Shown here piece by piece: positions 5,156 through 5,911 of a stretch of DNA of 5,911 bases. The stretch is from assembly GCA_945866285.1 (NCBI GenBank), contig CAMBHC010000188.1, positions 1 through 5,911 on the forward strand, written 5' to 3'. How positions within the stretch are numbered: the first letter of the stretch is position 1; every line of letters starts with the position of its first letter. Under the pieces are notes generated by a model, which made no database searches, was not told the DNA's origin, and worked only from the letters and a program-made list of their open reading frames with translations. The position numbers and the translations under genes are program-made. Source of the DNA: Candidatus Sulfopaludibacter sp. SbA3. GTDB taxonomy: Bacteria > Acidobacteriota > Vicinamibacteria > Vicinamibacterales > UBA2999.

Positions 5156-5746
5156 ATGCAGCGGACGGATACTTCGGACCCGAATTACTACCATCAGGTC
5201 GTCGACTGTCAGTGGGCGTGCCCCGCGCACACCAACGTTCCTGAATACATCCGGATGATCGCGAACGGCCAGTTCGACGATGCCTACATCCTGAATCGCG
5301 AGTCGAACGTGTTCCCAGGCATCCTGGGCCGCACGTGTGACCGGCCCTGCGAACCAGCCTGCCGGCGCGGTCGCATCGATGGCAAGCCGGTGGCGATCTG
5401 CCGCCTGAAGCGCGTGGCCGCCGATCACAAGGACGACATTACCGACCGCATCCCGAAAGCCCCGGCGACGAAGAATGGCAAGAAGGTGGCACTCATCGGC
5501 GCCGGTCCGTCCGCCCTCACCGTGGCGAACGACCTGATGCCGTTGGGGTACCAGTGCACCATCTTCGAAAAAGGGCCGCGCCCTGGCGGCCTGATGCGCA
5601 TCAACATCCCCGCCTTCCGCCTCCCCGAAGAAGTGCTCGACGAAGAAATCGGCTACATCGTGAACATGGGCGTCGAGATGAAGTACAACTCGCCCGTCAC
5701 GAGCCTGAAGTCGCTGGTGGATTCGAAAGAGTTCGACGCGGTCTAG
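5156..5746 (+). CDS. GltD-like Fe-S/FAD-dependent NAD(P) oxidoreductase, interrupted by in-frame TAG
   Basis: A 196-residue N-terminal part of a glutamate-synthase-small-subunit-like oxidoreductase. Residues 1-90 match the helical Fe-S domain shared with GltD and dihydropyrimidine dehydrogenase: CQWACPAHTNVPEYI (Cys18, Cys22) and GRTCDRPCEPACRRG (Cys61, Cys65, Cys69), with Cys82 in VAICRLKR. This is the type often found near formate-dehydrogenase or NADH-dehydrogenase-like genes. The FAD dinucleotide-binding loop is IGAGPSALTVANDL (114-127; Gly115 and Gly117), followed by FEKGPRPGGLMRINIPAFRLP (137-157). The family would continue through a GTGAP motif and an NAD(P)-binding Rossmann domain, but a TAG at 5744-5746 ends the frame. 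Homology continues in the same frame after it. The start ATG follows a perfect TATAAT and has no Shine-Dalgarno. Electron partner and substrate cannot be told; later genes lie beyond the window. Confidence 0.85.
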   Translation: MQRTDTSDPNYYHQVVDCQWACPAHTNVPEYIRMIANGQFDDAYILNRESNVFPGILGRTCDRPCEPACRRGRIDGKPVAICRLKRVAADHKDDITDRIPKAPATKNGKKVALIGAGPSALTVANDLMPLGYQCTIFEKGPRPGGLMRINIPAFRLPEEVLDEEIGYIVNMGVEMKYNSPVTSLKSLVDSKEFDAV

Positions 5747-5911
5747 GTCGGCACCGGTGCGCCAAAGGGCAAGGAACTGGACCTGCCTGGGCGAAACGAA
5801 TCCGACCAGATCTTCATCGGCATCGAGTGGCTCGAGTCGATTCACTTCGGGCACATCAAGGACGTCGGCAAGAAAGTCTTGATCATCGGCGTCGGCAACA
5901 CGGCGATGGAC
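5747..5911 (+). pseudogene. continuation of the GltD-like oxidoreductase beyond the in-frame TAG (window-truncated)
   Basis: The 55 codons after the TAG are in the same frame as the preceding gene, contain no stop, and read as the expected next part of the family: VGTGAPKGKELDLPGR (the GxGAP motif after the FAD domain), then IGIEWLESIHFGHI, then KKVLIIGVGNTAMD, the start of the NAD(P)-binding Rossmann fold with GxGNxAMD. There is no frameshift; only the one codon is wrong. No ATG or GTG in frame lies near the break, so independent translation is unlikely. The gene is therefore a recent pseudogene, a read-through gene, or affected by a base-calling error. It continues past the window. Confidence 0.75.

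Noticed and set aside
5744..5746. Genome-wide recoding of TAG as an amino acid (for example pyrrolysine)
   Set aside because: TAG ends both the cupin gene and phoD at natural C termini in this same window, and no recoding element or tRNA is visible.
4484..5854. 456-codon open frame on the minus strand opposite phoD and the FAD oxidoreductase
   Set aside because: It is antisense to two genes with clear motifs. Its translation is rich in Arg, His and Ala and shows no family motif, as is typical of shadow frames in GC-rich DNA.
1..5911. A defence system, mobile element, CRISPR array or RNA gene
   Set aside because: I found no transposase, integrase, nuclease, helicase, reverse transcriptase, spaced repeats or tRNA-like folds; all recognised genes are metabolic, envelope or repair genes.

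Overview
The window is GC-rich bacterial DNA with tightly packed genes. It holds two transcription blocks that diverge from a 70-bp gap at about 2872-2941. The gene content (a DUF1343/NamZ-type muramidase, a DoxX-like membrane protein, a Tat-exported PhoD, and a GltD-like FAD oxidoreductase of the formate-dehydrogenase-associated type), the codon bias and the promoter style suggest an environmental Acidobacteriota (Vicinamibacteria-like) or similar soil lineage. This placement is an inference and is not proven by any marker in the window.

Minus-strand block, read right to left. A DUF1343 exo-N-acetylmuramidase homologue (2871-1705) starts at GTG. It is followed after 2 nt by an SRPBCC/AHSA1-type protein (1702-1202), whose stop overlaps the start of a four-helix DoxX-like membrane protein (1205-840) as ATGA. 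After a 20-bp gap with its own -10-like box comes an exported two-cupin protein (819-28). A further reading frame begins 2 nt after its stop and leaves the window at base 1. The first three genes look translationally coupled. No known pathway obviously joins them.

Plus-strand block. An O6-alkylguanine-DNA alkyltransferase (ogt, 2942-3433) has the only clear Shine-Dalgarno sequence in the window. It is followed by an elaborate nested inverted repeat (3433-3500), a Tat-exported PhoD phosphatase/phosphodiesterase (3512-5104), a short repeat-bearing gap with a perfect TATAAT (5105-5155), and an Fe-S/FAD NAD(P)-oxidoreductase related to the glutamate synthase small subunit (from 5156). The last gene has an in-frame TAG at 5744-5746 in a conserved stretch. 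Homology resumes in the same frame directly after it and continues to the window end.

The points most worth a second look are that in-frame amber codon, the nested palindrome between ogt and phoD, and a recurring pattern in which a -10-like hexamer ends 7-9 nt before a start codon with no Shine-Dalgarno. That pattern suggests leaderless mRNAs. I saw no mobile element, CRISPR array, tRNA or rRNA, and no clearly novel multi-gene system.
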